Assembly (NCBI GenBank): GCA_003248755.1
Contig: QFQW01000036.1
Location: 1-32,667 of the forward strand
Length of the DNA stretch: 32,667 nucleotides
Reading direction: 5' to 3'
Origin: Chryseobacterium sp.
GTDB taxonomy: Bacteria > Bacteroidota > Bacteroidia > Flavobacteriales > Weeksellaceae
In this document: piece after piece, positions 1 to 8,440 of the stretch
Numbering within the stretch: position 1 is the stretch's first letter
How the letters are laid out: each line of letters begins with the position of its first letter
The notes under the pieces: model-generated
Database searches by the model: none
Told to the model about the DNA's origin: nothing
The model's input: only the letters and a program-made list of their open reading frames with translations
Made by a program: the position numbers and the translations under genes

Positions 1-1616
1 GCGATATAAATATATCCGTTCTCAATCAGTTCCTTCATATATCTGAAGAAGAAAGTCAGAATCAAAGTCGATATGTGAGAGCCATCGATATCCGCATCGG
101 TCATGATTACGATTTTGTGATAACGAAGCTTTGCCATATTCAGAGCTTTGGAATCTTCTTCTGTTCCTACAGAAACGCCAAGTGCTGTATAGATATTCTT
201 GATTTCTTCATTGTCATAAACCTTGTGAAGCATTGATTTCTCAACATTCAGAATCTTACCTCTTAATGGAAGAATCGCTTGGAAATGACGGTCACGACCT
301 TGCTTAGCCGTTCCACCTGCGGAATCTCCCTCAACAAGGAAAATTTCAGATTCAGCCGGGTCTTTGGAAGAACAGTCAGACAATTTACCTGGCAGACCAG
401 AACCTCCCATTGGAGATTTTCTCTGAACCATTTCACGAGCTTTTTTCGCAGCTTGTCTAGCCTTAGCTGCCAAAACAACCTTTTGTACGATTTGCTTCGC
501 TTCCAATGGATTCTCCTCTAAGAAGTTTGTTAACATTTCTCCAACGATTTTATCAACCGCCCCTGATACTTCTGAATTACCTAACTTGGTTTTAGTCTGA
601 CCCTCGAACTGAGGCTCCATTACTTTTACAGAAACAACCGCAGTTAAACCTTCGCGGAAGTCATCTCCGGTAACTTCAACTTTTTCTTTTGCAGGAAGTC
701 CTAATTCATCAGCATATTTCTTAAGAGTTCTTGTCAAAGCTCTTCTGAAACCTGCCAAATGTGTTCCTCCTTCGTGAGTATTAATATTATTAACGTAAGA
801 ATGAAGATTCTCATTGAAAGACGTGTTGTAACGCATCGCAACCTCAACCGGAATATCATCACGCTCGCCTTCCATAAAGATTACGTTCTCCATAATAGAC
901 TCACGGTTTCCGTCGATGTATTCAACGAATTCTTTCAAACCACCTTCCGAATGGAAAACTTCCGTTCTGAAAGTTCCGTCTTCCAGTTTTTCTCTTTCGT
1001 CTGTTAAAGTAATTGTAATTCCTTTATTAAGGTAAGACAATTCTCTAAGACGGTTTGCCAATGTATCGTAATTGTAAACTAATTCAGTAAAAATAGAGTC
1101 ATCCGGCTGGAAAAACTGCTTGGTTCCTCTGTAATCGCTATGTCCGATTTCTTCAACTCCGGTCTGTGCTTTTCCTCTTGAATAAACTTGTTGATAGATG
1201 TTCCCGTCTCTGTAAACAGTTGTAATCATCTCGTTGGAAAGTGCATTAACACAAGAAACCCCAACACCGTGAAGACCTCCGGAAACTTTGTAAGAATCTT
1301 TATCGAACTTACCTCCAGCTCCAATTTTGGTCATTACAACCTCTAGCGCAGATTTCTGTTCTTTTTCGTGAAAATCGACAGGAATACCACGACCGTTATC
1401 CATAACTTCTACGGCATTACCTTCTTTTATCGCGACAGTAATCGTATCACAATATCCTGCCAGAGCCTCATCGATAGAGTTATCCACTACTTCATAAACC
1501 AAATGGTGGAGACCTCTGACCCCTACATCACCAATGTACATCGAAGGACGCATACGAACGTGCTCCATTCCTTCCAATGCCTGAATACTACTTGCTGTAT
1601 ATTGTTTTTGACTCAT
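1..1616 (-). CDS. gyrB: DNA gyrase subunit B, 3' end outside the window
   Basis: This is the ATPase and TOPRIM subunit of DNA gyrase, which introduces negative supercoils together with GyrA. About 538 residues are present, starting at the ATG at 1616-1614; the C-terminus lies beyond position 1. The N-terminus has the GHKL ATP-site Asn region (VVDNSIDEALAGYCD) and the GGLHGVGVSCVNAL glycine-rich lid. The TOPRIM motifs are EGDSAGG at about residues 429-435 and TDADIDGSH at about 506-514, with the metal-binding Asp series intact. The N-terminal segment LEGMEHVRMRPSMYIGD is typical of GyrB. ParE is the alternative, but the overall sequence style is that of flavobacterial GyrB. The next gene upstream, gltD, is on the same strand 240 bp away, and that gap carries a terminator-like hairpin and a possible gyrB promoter, so gyrB is probably transcribed on its own. 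Confidence 0.96.
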   Translation of the reverse strand, partial: MSQKQYTASSIQALEGMEHVRMRPSMYIGDVGVRGLHHLVYEVVDNSIDEALAGYCDTITVAIKEGNAVEVMDNGRGIPVDFHEKEQKSALEVVMTKIGAGGKFDKDSYKVSGGLHGVGVSCVNALSNEMITTVYRDGNIYQQVYSRGKAQTGVEEIGHSDYRGTKQFFQPDDSIFTELVYNYDTLANRLRELSYLNKGITITLTDEREKLEDGTFRTEVFHSEGGLKEFVEYIDGNRESIMENVIFMEGERDDIPVEVAMRYNTSFNENLHSYVNNINTHEGGTHLAGFRRALTRTLKKYADELGLPAKEKVEVTGDDFREGLTAVVSVKVMEPQFEGQTKTKLGNSEVSGAVDKIVGEMLTNFLEENPLEAKQIVQKVVLAAKARQAAKKAREMVQRKSPMGGSGLPGKLSDCSSKDPAESEIFLVEGDSAGGTAKQGRDRHFQAILPLRGKILNVEKSMLHKVYDNEEIKNIYTALGVSVGTEEDSKALNMAKLRYHKIVIMTDADIDGSHISTLILTFFFRYMKELIENGYIYI

Positions 1617-1712
1617 ATTGTAAAAGATTCAAGATATAAAACTCAAATTTTCAAATAGTTAGCTTGAGAATTTTTCTTGTTGTTTTTCTGTTAATTATTT
1701 TATTAAAGCTTA

Positions 1713-1743
1713 CAAATATCGTGAAAATAATCGAGATATGAAA
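1713..1743 (-). promoter_or_regulatory. possible gyrB promoter
   Basis: On the minus strand GATATTTG (1713-1720) matches 7 of 8 bases of the Bacteroidota -7 consensus TAnnTTTG. It is preceded after 19 bp by TTTC (1740-1743), a 3/4 match to the -33 TTTG. The leader to the gyrB ATG would be about 90 nt. The -33 part lies inside the first copy of a 19-bp direct repeat. Confidence 0.35.
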
Positions 1744-1825
1744 GCCCTAAAATCAGTCAAAAAAGATAAGTTTTTAACAGGGATGTTTAGTGATTTTAAA
1801 TAAAAAAATCGAGATATGAAAGCCC
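1729..1825. repeat. 19-bp perfect direct repeat in the gyrB-gltD gap
   Basis: AATCGAGATATGAAAGCCC occurs at 1729-1747 and again, identical, at 1807-1825. The start-to-start distance is 78 bp. One copy overlaps the possible gyrB -33 element and the other forms the hairpin downstream of gltD. It may be a duplicated regulatory site or a duplication of the hairpin unit. Confidence 0.7.
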
Positions 1826-1831
1826 GATTTT
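1805..1831 (-). terminator. rho-independent terminator candidate after gltD
   Basis: The arms AAAATCG (1805-1811) and CGATTTT (1825-1831) pair around a 13-nt loop. Read on the minus strand, the stem runs straight into a run of seven T. It begins 26 bp after the gltD stop, which fits the end of the gltB-gltD transcript. The loop is longer than usual. Confidence 0.5.
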
Positions 1832-1856
1832 CCAAAATTCAATATTGATAAAAGTT

Positions 1857-3284
1857 TTAACTTTTCAAAAACTCATTCACTTTTGCCGCACATTGGCGGC
1901 CTTCCGCAATAGCATTAACCACAAGGCTTTGCCCGCTTCTAGCATCGCCACAAGAGAAATATTTGGTTTGATTGGTTCGGAATTCTTTATTATTTCCAAT
2001 CAGGTTTCCTTTTGGGTCAAGATTGATATCCAAAGCTTCCACCAAACCTTTCTGCTCTACATGCGTATAGCCTAAAGCGATGAAAGCATAATCACATTCG
2101 ATGACAAATTCTGAGTTGGGTTTTTCTGTATAGAGATTCCATTTTCCGTCGGCATCTTTTGTCCATTCCGCTTCTACAAGGCGAACACCTGTAAGATTTC
2201 CGTTTTCGTCTTTCACAAATTCTTTGGAATTAACAGACCATCTTCTTTCGCAACCTTCCTCGTGAGACGATGTAACCTGTAAAGTCATAGGCATTGTTGG
2301 CCAGGGCATTGTTTCGTCGCGTTTTGTAGGCTGCATCGGTTTATAATAAATCTGATAGACAATCTCCGCACCTTGACGATTGGAAGTTCCGATACAATCC
2401 GAACCCGTATCTCCACCGCCAATTACAACCACTTTTTTCCCTTTAACATTAAGCTCTTCTTCATAAAATTTAATTCCGCTGACCTTTTTATTATTCTGAA
2501 CCAGAAAATCCATTGCGTAATGAACACCTTTCGCATCACGATTCGGAAGCATCAAATCCCGAGGAACCGTACTTCCCAAAGCCAAAACAACCGCATCAAA
2601 ATTCCGGTTCAATTCCTCGACGGAATAATTAACACCAACATTGACATTAGTTTTAAATTCGACTCCTTCCTGCTCCATCCATTGAACACGACGCTCAACA
2701 ATATTTTTATCTAATTTAAAATCAGGAATCCCAAATCTCAACAACCCTCCAATTTCAGAATCTCTTTCAAAAACCGTAACCTGATGACCAGCCTGATTCA
2801 ACTGATAAGCCGAGGCCAGCCCAGCAGGACCGGAACCAATAACCGCTACTTTTTTATCTGTTCTGAACTGAGGGACTTTTGGCCTTGCAAATCCTTGCTC
2901 AAAGGCAATTTCGATGATATTTTTTTCAATTTCCTCTATCGCAACCGGAAGATTATTAATTCCTAAAACACACGCTCCTTCACAAGGCGCTGGGCAAATC
3001 CGTCCTGTAAACTCAGGGAAATTATTTGTTGAAGTTAAAATATGATAAGCCTTTTCCCATTGCTTTTTATAAACCGCATCATTGAATTCCGGAATAACAT
3101 TTCCCAACGGACAACCGCTCTGGCAAAACGGAACACCGCAATCCATACATCTTGCAGACTGCTCTTTCAGAAGCTTTTCAGTAGCCGGTTCATAAAATTC
3201 TTTATAATTCTTAAGCCTTTCCGAAACCGGAAATTTCGCAGGCAAATTTCTCTCATATATCAAAAAACCATCTGTCTTTCCCAT
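1857..3284 (-). CDS. gltD: glutamate synthase (NADPH) small subunit
   Basis: GltD takes electrons from NADPH through FAD and passes them to GltB, which makes glutamate from glutamine and 2-oxoglutarate. The protein is 475 residues, the normal length for the bacterial beta subunit. The N-terminal iron-sulfur region has C46, C49, C54 and C58 (CMDCGVPFCQSGCP), followed by C97, C101 and C105 (ICPAPCEGAC). An FAD-binding Rossmann motif VAVIGSGPAGLASA lies at about 147-159, and an NADPH-binding motif VVVIGGGDTGSD comes later. The C-terminal CGDARSGQSLVVNAI closes the second FAD contact. It lies 81 bp downstream of gltB on the same strand and is almost certainly co-transcribed with it. GltD-like subunits also occur alone in other oxidoreductases, but the gltB neighbour settles the assignment. 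Confidence 0.96.
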   Translation of the reverse strand: MGKTDGFLIYERNLPAKFPVSERLKNYKEFYEPATEKLLKEQSARCMDCGVPFCQSGCPLGNVIPEFNDAVYKKQWEKAYHILTSTNNFPEFTGRICPAPCEGACVLGINNLPVAIEEIEKNIIEIAFEQGFARPKVPQFRTDKKVAVIGSGPAGLASAYQLNQAGHQVTVFERDSEIGGLLRFGIPDFKLDKNIVERRVQWMEQEGVEFKTNVNVGVNYSVEELNRNFDAVVLALGSTVPRDLMLPNRDAKGVHYAMDFLVQNNKKVSGIKFYEEELNVKGKKVVVIGGGDTGSDCIGTSNRQGAEIVYQIYYKPMQPTKRDETMPWPTMPMTLQVTSSHEEGCERRWSVNSKEFVKDENGNLTGVRLVEAEWTKDADGKWNLYTEKPNSEFVIECDYAFIALGYTHVEQKGLVEALDINLDPKGNLIGNNKEFRTNQTKYFSCGDARSGQSLVVNAIAEGRQCAAKVNEFLKS

Positions 3285-3305
3285 TATTTTTTGTTTTTTT
3301 GTCCA

Positions 3306-3348
3306 TAGGTTTCCACCTACGGCTATTCAAATTAAACCCTACGGGTTT
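3306..3348. repeat. double-hairpin palindromic element between gltB and gltD
   Basis: Two inverted repeats lie in the 81-bp gap: TAGGT-TTCC-ACCTA (3306-3319) and AAACCC-TAC-GGGTTT (3334-3348). They are joined by GGCTATTCAAATTA. The two-hairpin layout looks like dispersed intergenic elements I recall from other Flavobacteriia genomes, but only one copy is present here. In the mRNA it would sit between two co-translated genes and could set the gltB to gltD ratio. Confidence 0.5.
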
Positions 3349-3365
3349 GTTGGATTAAACTATTT

Positions 3366-6300
3366 TTATTGATTCACAATTTGTCCTTCTATTACCTTTT
3401 TATATTCACGAGGATAGACTTTTACAAAGTGTTTCAGATTGTTTTCAAAATCACTTAAAAGATATTCCGCCAAATAACTTCCCGTGATTTCAAAATGCTC
3501 TTTGATTAAATCTAAAACCAGCTCGGTATCTTTCTCTGTCAAGTTTTCCAAGTCCGCCATATCAGGATTGAAATTCTTCTCCAAATCTTTTCCGACATCC
3601 CAGATATAAGCAATTCCACCACTCATTCCGGCTCCGAAGTTCCGACCAACTTCGCCCAGAATCACAACCGTTCCACCTGTCATATATTCGCAACCGTGGT
3701 CGCCGATTCCTTCAACAACTGCAATCGCTCCGGAATTACGGACACAGAATCTTTCGCCCGCCATTCCATTAATGAAAACCTTTCCCGAAGTTGCTCCATA
3801 AAGCGCAACATTTCCGATAATGCTATTTTCATTAGCTTTAATCACCGCTTCTTCATCCGGAAAAACAGCAAGTTTCGCTCCCGACAAACCTTTACCGAAA
3901 TAATCATTCGCATCTCCTTCCAGAATCATTGTGATTCCTCTATTACAAAAGGCACCAAAACTCTGCCCAGCCGTTCCTTTGAAATTGAATTTCAACGAAT
4001 CTTCCTGCATTCCTTCTGAATGATAGATTTTCGTCAGTTCGTGAGAAAGAATCGTTCCGACCGTTCTGTCCGTATTTTTAATTAAGAAAGAAGTTTCCAC
4101 CTTCCCATTATTTTGCAAAGCTGATTTTGAAGCTTCCAGCATTTTCCACGACAGGGATTCGTCCAAACCATTATCTTGTTCTTCGGCTTTTATAATAGGC
4201 AAATCCGTTTCCATCTTATAAAGAAGCCCACTCAAATCAATATTCTGATGTTTCCAGAATTTGATTTCTTTTTTCTTTTCAAGACACTGGGATTGACCAA
4301 CCATTTCATCAATCGTTCTAAAACCAAGACTCGCCATTATCTCACGGACTTCCATCGCCAAAAAGGTAAAATAGCTTACCAAATGTTCCGGTTTTCCTGT
4401 GAATTTTTTTCTTAATTCTTCATTTTGAGTGGCAATTCCGACCGGACAGGTATTGAGATGACACTTTCTCATCAGGATGCAGCCTTCCACAATCAAAGCA
4501 GAAGTTGCAATTCCCCATTCTTCAGCTCCCAGCAATGTTGCTATTACCAAGTCACGACCGGTTTTCATTTGTCCGTCTACCTGAACAGTAACTCTTTGTC
4601 TTAATTTATTTTTGATTAAGGTCTGATGCGTTTCCGCTAATCCCAATTCCCACGGCAGACCTGTATGACGAACTGAACTCAAAGGCGAGGCTCCTGTTCC
4701 ACCATCATAACCGGAAATCAGAATATGGTCAGCTTTTGCTTTTGCCACACCGGATGCAATTGTCCCAACACCGGCTTTTGAAACCAGTTTAACAGAAATC
4801 CTTGCGTGACGATTGGCATTTTTCAAGTCAAAAATCAACTGCGCTAAATCTTCTATGGAATAAATATCGTGATGCGGAGGCGGCGAAATCAAACCAACTC
4901 CCGGTGTAGAATGTCGTGTTTTCCCAATCCAGGAATCTACTTTCTCTCCAGACAATTGTCCACCTTCACCCGGTTTTGCCCCTTGAGCCATTTTGATTTG
5001 AAGTTCTTCTGCTTCCGCCAAATATCTTGCTGTTACTCCAAATCTACCCGAAGCAACCTGCTTAATAGAAGAACGCAGACTATCGCCATTTTCATCAATA
5101 ATATACCTGTTTTCATCTTCGCCACCTTCGCCTGTATTACTTTTAGCACCTATCCGATTCATCGCAATTGCCAAAGTTGTATGCGCTTCCCAGGAAATCG
5201 AACCAAAAGACATTGCTCCGGTTGCAAAACGTTTCAAGATATTTTCAATCGGTTCCACTTCTGATAAAGGAATTGATTGACGGTCATTTTTAAACTCCAG
5301 CAAACCTCTTAATAATGAAGCATTTTCTGTTTGACGATTGACAGCCCGGGAATACTTTTTGAACGTTTCGTAATTATCATTCCAAGTTGCCTGTTGCAAA
5401 AGATGAATGGATTGAGGATTGAATTGATGATATTCGCTGTCTTTTCTCCATTGGTAGATTCCGCCTGAATCCAGAATTCCAAACGCCGAATCTTTTTCGA
5501 AAGCCTGATAATGTTTCGCTAAAGCTTCCTTCGCAATTTCATCAAAGCCAATTCCGTTGATTCTGGAAATCGCTCCCGTAAAACAGGTATTGACCAAAGG
5601 TTTATTAAGACCTATGATTTCGAAAATCTGCGCACCGTGATAAGACTGTAAAGTAGAAATTCCCATTTTCGAAAAAATCTTCAACAATCCATCACCAACT
5701 GCTTTTTTATAATTGTATTTAAGCTGTTCCAAATCTGCATCCTCCTTGAACTCACCATCATAAAACATCTGCCTGATGCTTGCCAAAGCCAGATAAGGAT
5801 TAATTGCGGTTGCTCCAAAACCAAGCAGACTTGCGAAATGATGAACTTCCCAAACATCGCCAGCCTCAATCACCAAACCAACTCTTCGTCGAACACCTTT
5901 TCTTATCAAATGATGATGAACAGCCGAACAGGCCAGCAAAGACGGAATTGATGCATGCTGAGAATCCAAAGACCTGTCGGAAAGGATAATCACCTCAAAA
6001 CCATCTTCCACAGCATCCATAGCATAGCGGCAAATCCTGTCCAAAGCTTTTTTCAGGCTTCCTTCTTTTTCATCCGCTTTGAAATAGGTATAAATGGTTT
6101 TCGACTGGAATTTCCCAGTATCAACACTTCTGAGTTTCTCTAATTGCTCATTATTAAGAATCGGATGTTCGAGTTTTATAGAATGGGCAAAGTTTTTATC
6201 ATCCTCCAGAAGATTCCCATTTCCACCGATAATCGTTGTTAATGACATTACCAGTTTTTCACGAATCGGGTCAATTGGCGGATTCGTAACCTGCGCAAAC

Positions 6301-7895
6301 AATTGCTTGAAATAAGAACTGAAATGCTGCGGCTTCTCACTCAAAACAGCCAATGGCGCATCAAATCCCATTGAGCCAATTGGTTCTTTGCCGTGAATCG
6401 CCATTTCTTTGATAACTTTATCCAAATCTTCCCTGGAATAGCCAAAAGCTTTCTGATATTTGAAAATATCTTCGGATTGTAATTTATTAAACCTGATTTT
6501 CGGACTTGGCAATTCCTTCAGATTGATATTCATTTTATCCAGCCAATCACGATAAGGCTGTGATGTACAAATCTCTTTTTTCAGTTCGTCATCACTTACA
6601 ATGATGCATTTTTTCATATCAACCAAGAACATTTTACCCGGCTGAAGACGACCTCTTTTGATAACATTTTTCGGATTAACAGGCAAAGCTCCCGATTCCG
6701 AAGCCATAATTACCAAATCATCCGATGTCACGCAATATCTCGAAGGACGAAGTCCGTTCCTGTCCAAAGTCGCCCCAATCATTTCGCCATCCGTGAAAGA
6801 AATAGAAGCCGGACCATCCCAGGGCTCCATCATACAAGCGTGAAATTCATAAAAATCTTTCTTGTAGTCTTCCATTTGTTTGTTTCCGTCCCAGGCTTCT
6901 GGAATCAGCATCATCATCGTATGAGGCAACGAACGACCGGAATGATAAAGCAACTCCACCATATTATCGAGATAAGAAGAATCGGATTGATTAGGTTTTG
7001 TCAACGGCAAAATCATATCCATTTCCTGAGGTGTAAAATTCGGGTTTGAAAAGGTTTTCTCGGAAGATTTCAGCCAGTTGAGATTTCCACCGATTGTATT
7101 GATTTCCCCATTATGAGCCAGAAAACGAAACGGCTGCGCCAAACTCCAGGTGGGAGAAGTATTGGTCGCAAAACGGGAATGAATCATCCCAAACGCGGAA
7201 CGTGTTTTAGGATTTGTCAAGTCTTTGAAGTAATTACGAATCTGAACAGAACGTAACTGTCCTTTATAAATCAGTTTCTTACAAGAAAATGAAGCCACAT
7301 AAAAACCAATCGGGTCATTGCTTGTTACACTTGTAATCTGATGGGAAATATAATTGCGGAACACAAACAGTTTTCGTTCAAAATCTTTATCAGTTTCCAC
7401 ATCGAAAGGACGTTCCACAAAAAGCATTTCCATCACCGGCTCTACACTTTTTGCAAGGTCACCCAAATCTATATTATTTATGGGAACCGGACGGTAACCT
7501 AAAATCTTAAGCCCTAGTTTATCCGCAGATTGTTCAATAATCTCTTTGCACTCTTCGCGAATAAAATTATTTTGAGGAAAAAATAACATCCCCACACCAT
7601 AGAAACCAGGCTCCGGCAAATCAAAACCGAAATTGAGCGCCTCATCATACAACAGCTCGTGCGGAATCTGAATCTGCAAACCTGCACCGTCTCCAGTGTT
7701 GCTCTCATAGCCCGTTGCTCCGCGATGTTCCATATTTTCGAGCATAGTGATGGCATCACTGACAATTTTAAAACTCTTGATACCTTTTATATTGGCCACA
7801 AAACCGACTCCGCAGGAGTCGAATTCTGTTTCGGGTAAATAAAGTCCTTGATTTTCGGGAATGGATTTTTGGGAAATTTTCCTTGCTCTTTTCAT
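3366..7895 (-). CDS. gltB: glutamate synthase large subunit
   Basis: GltB releases ammonia from glutamine, channels it about 30 angstroms and adds it to 2-oxoglutarate at FMN, yielding two glutamates. It is 1509 residues, the standard length. The class II amidotransferase nucleophile is C28 in EFDSCGVGF, so residues 1-27 are probably a propeptide that is removed. The FMN/synthase domain includes GGEDENRYI, AKPGEGGQLSG, ISPPPHHDIYSIEDL and SGYDGGTGASP. The 3Fe-4S ligands are C1139, C1145 and C1150, with the expected CX5CX4C spacing. The C-terminal glycine-repeat helix domain is present (GNVALYGATSGKVFINGMAG). It is the first gene of the gltB-gltD unit, with a TAAGTTTG promoter element 22 bp upstream of the ATG. 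Confidence 0.97.
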   Translation of the reverse strand: MKRARKISQKSIPENQGLYLPETEFDSCGVGFVANIKGIKSFKIVSDAITMLENMEHRGATGYESNTGDGAGLQIQIPHELLYDEALNFGFDLPEPGFYGVGMLFFPQNNFIREECKEIIEQSADKLGLKILGYRPVPINNIDLGDLAKSVEPVMEMLFVERPFDVETDKDFERKLFVFRNYISHQITSVTSNDPIGFYVASFSCKKLIYKGQLRSVQIRNYFKDLTNPKTRSAFGMIHSRFATNTSPTWSLAQPFRFLAHNGEINTIGGNLNWLKSSEKTFSNPNFTPQEMDMILPLTKPNQSDSSYLDNMVELLYHSGRSLPHTMMMLIPEAWDGNKQMEDYKKDFYEFHACMMEPWDGPASISFTDGEMIGATLDRNGLRPSRYCVTSDDLVIMASESGALPVNPKNVIKRGRLQPGKMFLVDMKKCIIVSDDELKKEICTSQPYRDWLDKMNINLKELPSPKIRFNKLQSEDIFKYQKAFGYSREDLDKVIKEMAIHGKEPIGSMGFDAPLAVLSEKPQHFSSYFKQLFAQVTNPPIDPIREKLVMSLTTIIGGNGNLLEDDKNFAHSIKLEHPILNNEQLEKLRSVDTGKFQSKTIYTYFKADEKEGSLKKALDRICRYAMDAVEDGFEVIILSDRSLDSQHASIPSLLACSAVHHHLIRKGVRRRVGLVIEAGDVWEVHHFASLLGFGATAINPYLALASIRQMFYDGEFKEDADLEQLKYNYKKAVGDGLLKIFSKMGISTLQSYHGAQIFEIIGLNKPLVNTCFTGAISRINGIGFDEIAKEALAKHYQAFEKDSAFGILDSGGIYQWRKDSEYHQFNPQSIHLLQQATWNDNYETFKKYSRAVNRQTENASLLRGLLEFKNDRQSIPLSEVEPIENILKRFATGAMSFGSISWEAHTTLAIAMNRIGAKSNTGEGGEDENRYIIDENGDSLRSSIKQVASGRFGVTARYLAEAEELQIKMAQGAKPGEGGQLSGEKVDSWIGKTRHSTPGVGLISPPPHHDIYSIEDLAQLIFDLKNANRHARISVKLVSKAGVGTIASGVAKAKADHILISGYDGGTGASPLSSVRHTGLPWELGLAETHQTLIKNKLRQRVTVQVDGQMKTGRDLVIATLLGAEEWGIATSALIVEGCILMRKCHLNTCPVGIATQNEELRKKFTGKPEHLVSYFTFLAMEVREIMASLGFRTIDEMVGQSQCLEKKKEIKFWKHQNIDLSGLLYKMETDLPIIKAEEQDNGLDESLSWKMLEASKSALQNNGKVETSFLIKNTDRTVGTILSHELTKIYHSEGMQEDSLKFNFKGTAGQSFGAFCNRGITMILEGDANDYFGKGLSGAKLAVFPDEEAVIKANENSIIGNVALYGATSGKVFINGMAGERFCVRNSGAIAVVEGIGDHGCEYMTGGTVVILGEVGRNFGAGMSGGIAYIWDVGKDLEKNFNPDMADLENLTEKDTELVLDLIKEHFEITGSYLAEYLLSDFENNLKHFVKVYPREYKKVIEGQIVNQ

Positions 7896-7917
7896 CTACA
7901 TCAATTTTGGATACTAA

Positions 7918-7925
7918 CAAACTTA
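7918..7925 (-). promoter_or_regulatory. possible gltB promoter -7 element
   Basis: TAAGTTTG on the minus strand is an exact match to TAnnTTTG and lies 22 bp before the gltB ATG. The nearest upstream TTTG (7939-7942) is only 13 bp away, shorter than the usual 19-21 bp, so the -33 part is weak or absent. Confidence 0.4.
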
Positions 7926-8211
7926 ATGAAAAAAGAGTCAAAAATGATTTTAAATTACCGAATCATCAATTATAAAAACCACAAATAAGATTTAAAACAA
8001 ATAAAACATCTTTTATTTGCCGATAATTTACATTAATTTAATATTGAATAATTATTCGTTAAAATTAAATTAATATTAAAAATAAATAAAGCATTAAAAA
8101 TCAAATAATTAATCAAAATCAACATTTCAATTAGGTTCTAAAAAGATTGAAATAGAATCTAATTTTTCTAAAAATCCAGCAAAGTCTAAAAATTAATCAA
8201 TAAAACAAAAA
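7926..8211. other. AT-rich gltB upstream region with inverted repeats
   Basis: No gene is visible here. The DNA is extremely AT-rich. Two inverted repeats stand out. ATTAATTTAAT (8032-8042) pairs perfectly with ATTAAATTAAT (8064-8074). TTAGGTTCTA (8131-8140) pairs with TAGAATCTAA (8153-8162), with one mismatch. They lie 137-267 bp upstream of gltB and could be operator or leader structures, but in such AT-rich DNA the first may be chance. Confidence 0.35.
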
Positions 8212-8235
8212 CACCCCTAAATTATTTAGGGGGTG
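8212..8235 (-). terminator. strong GC-stem terminator downstream of lysS
   Basis: CACCCCTAAA (8212-8221) pairs with TTTAGGGGGTG (8225-8235) around a 3-nt loop, with one bulged G. On the minus strand the stem is followed by TTTTTGTTTTATT. It is the only GC-rich run in the 545-bp lysS-gltB gap and should insulate gltB from lysS transcription. Confidence 0.75.
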
Positions 8236-8323
8236 CAATATTTTAAAATACTATTTCAATTAAAATAATATTATATTTTCATATAATTATCAGATTGAAA
8301 CTATTTTTAATTATTTAAAAAGT

Positions 8324-8349
8324 AAAATCGAAAAGCATAATTCGATTTT
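8324..8349 (-). terminator. first terminator candidate after lysS
   Basis: AAAATCGAA (8324-8332) and TTCGATTTT (8341-8349) form a perfect 9-bp stem with an 8-nt loop, followed on the minus strand by ACTTTTTAA. It starts about 90 bp after the lysS stop. Together with the stronger hairpin at 8212-8235 it gives a tandem arrangement. Confidence 0.5.
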
Positions 8350-8440
8350 AATAAATTAATAACAATAATTAAAAACACTTGAGTAATTAATAAATTAAAT
8401 TTTATTTTAAATAGTTTTCGATAACAATCTTAAGAAAACC

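Noticed and set aside
1..1616. ParE rather than GyrB
   Set aside because: The N-terminal and TOPRIM sequence style fits GyrB; the distinguishing C-terminus is outside the window, so slight doubt remains.
4869..5264. 131-codon plus-strand ORF opposite gltB
   Set aside because: Lies wholly inside the clear gltB reading frame and has the Arg/Cys/Phe-rich composition of an antisense shadow.
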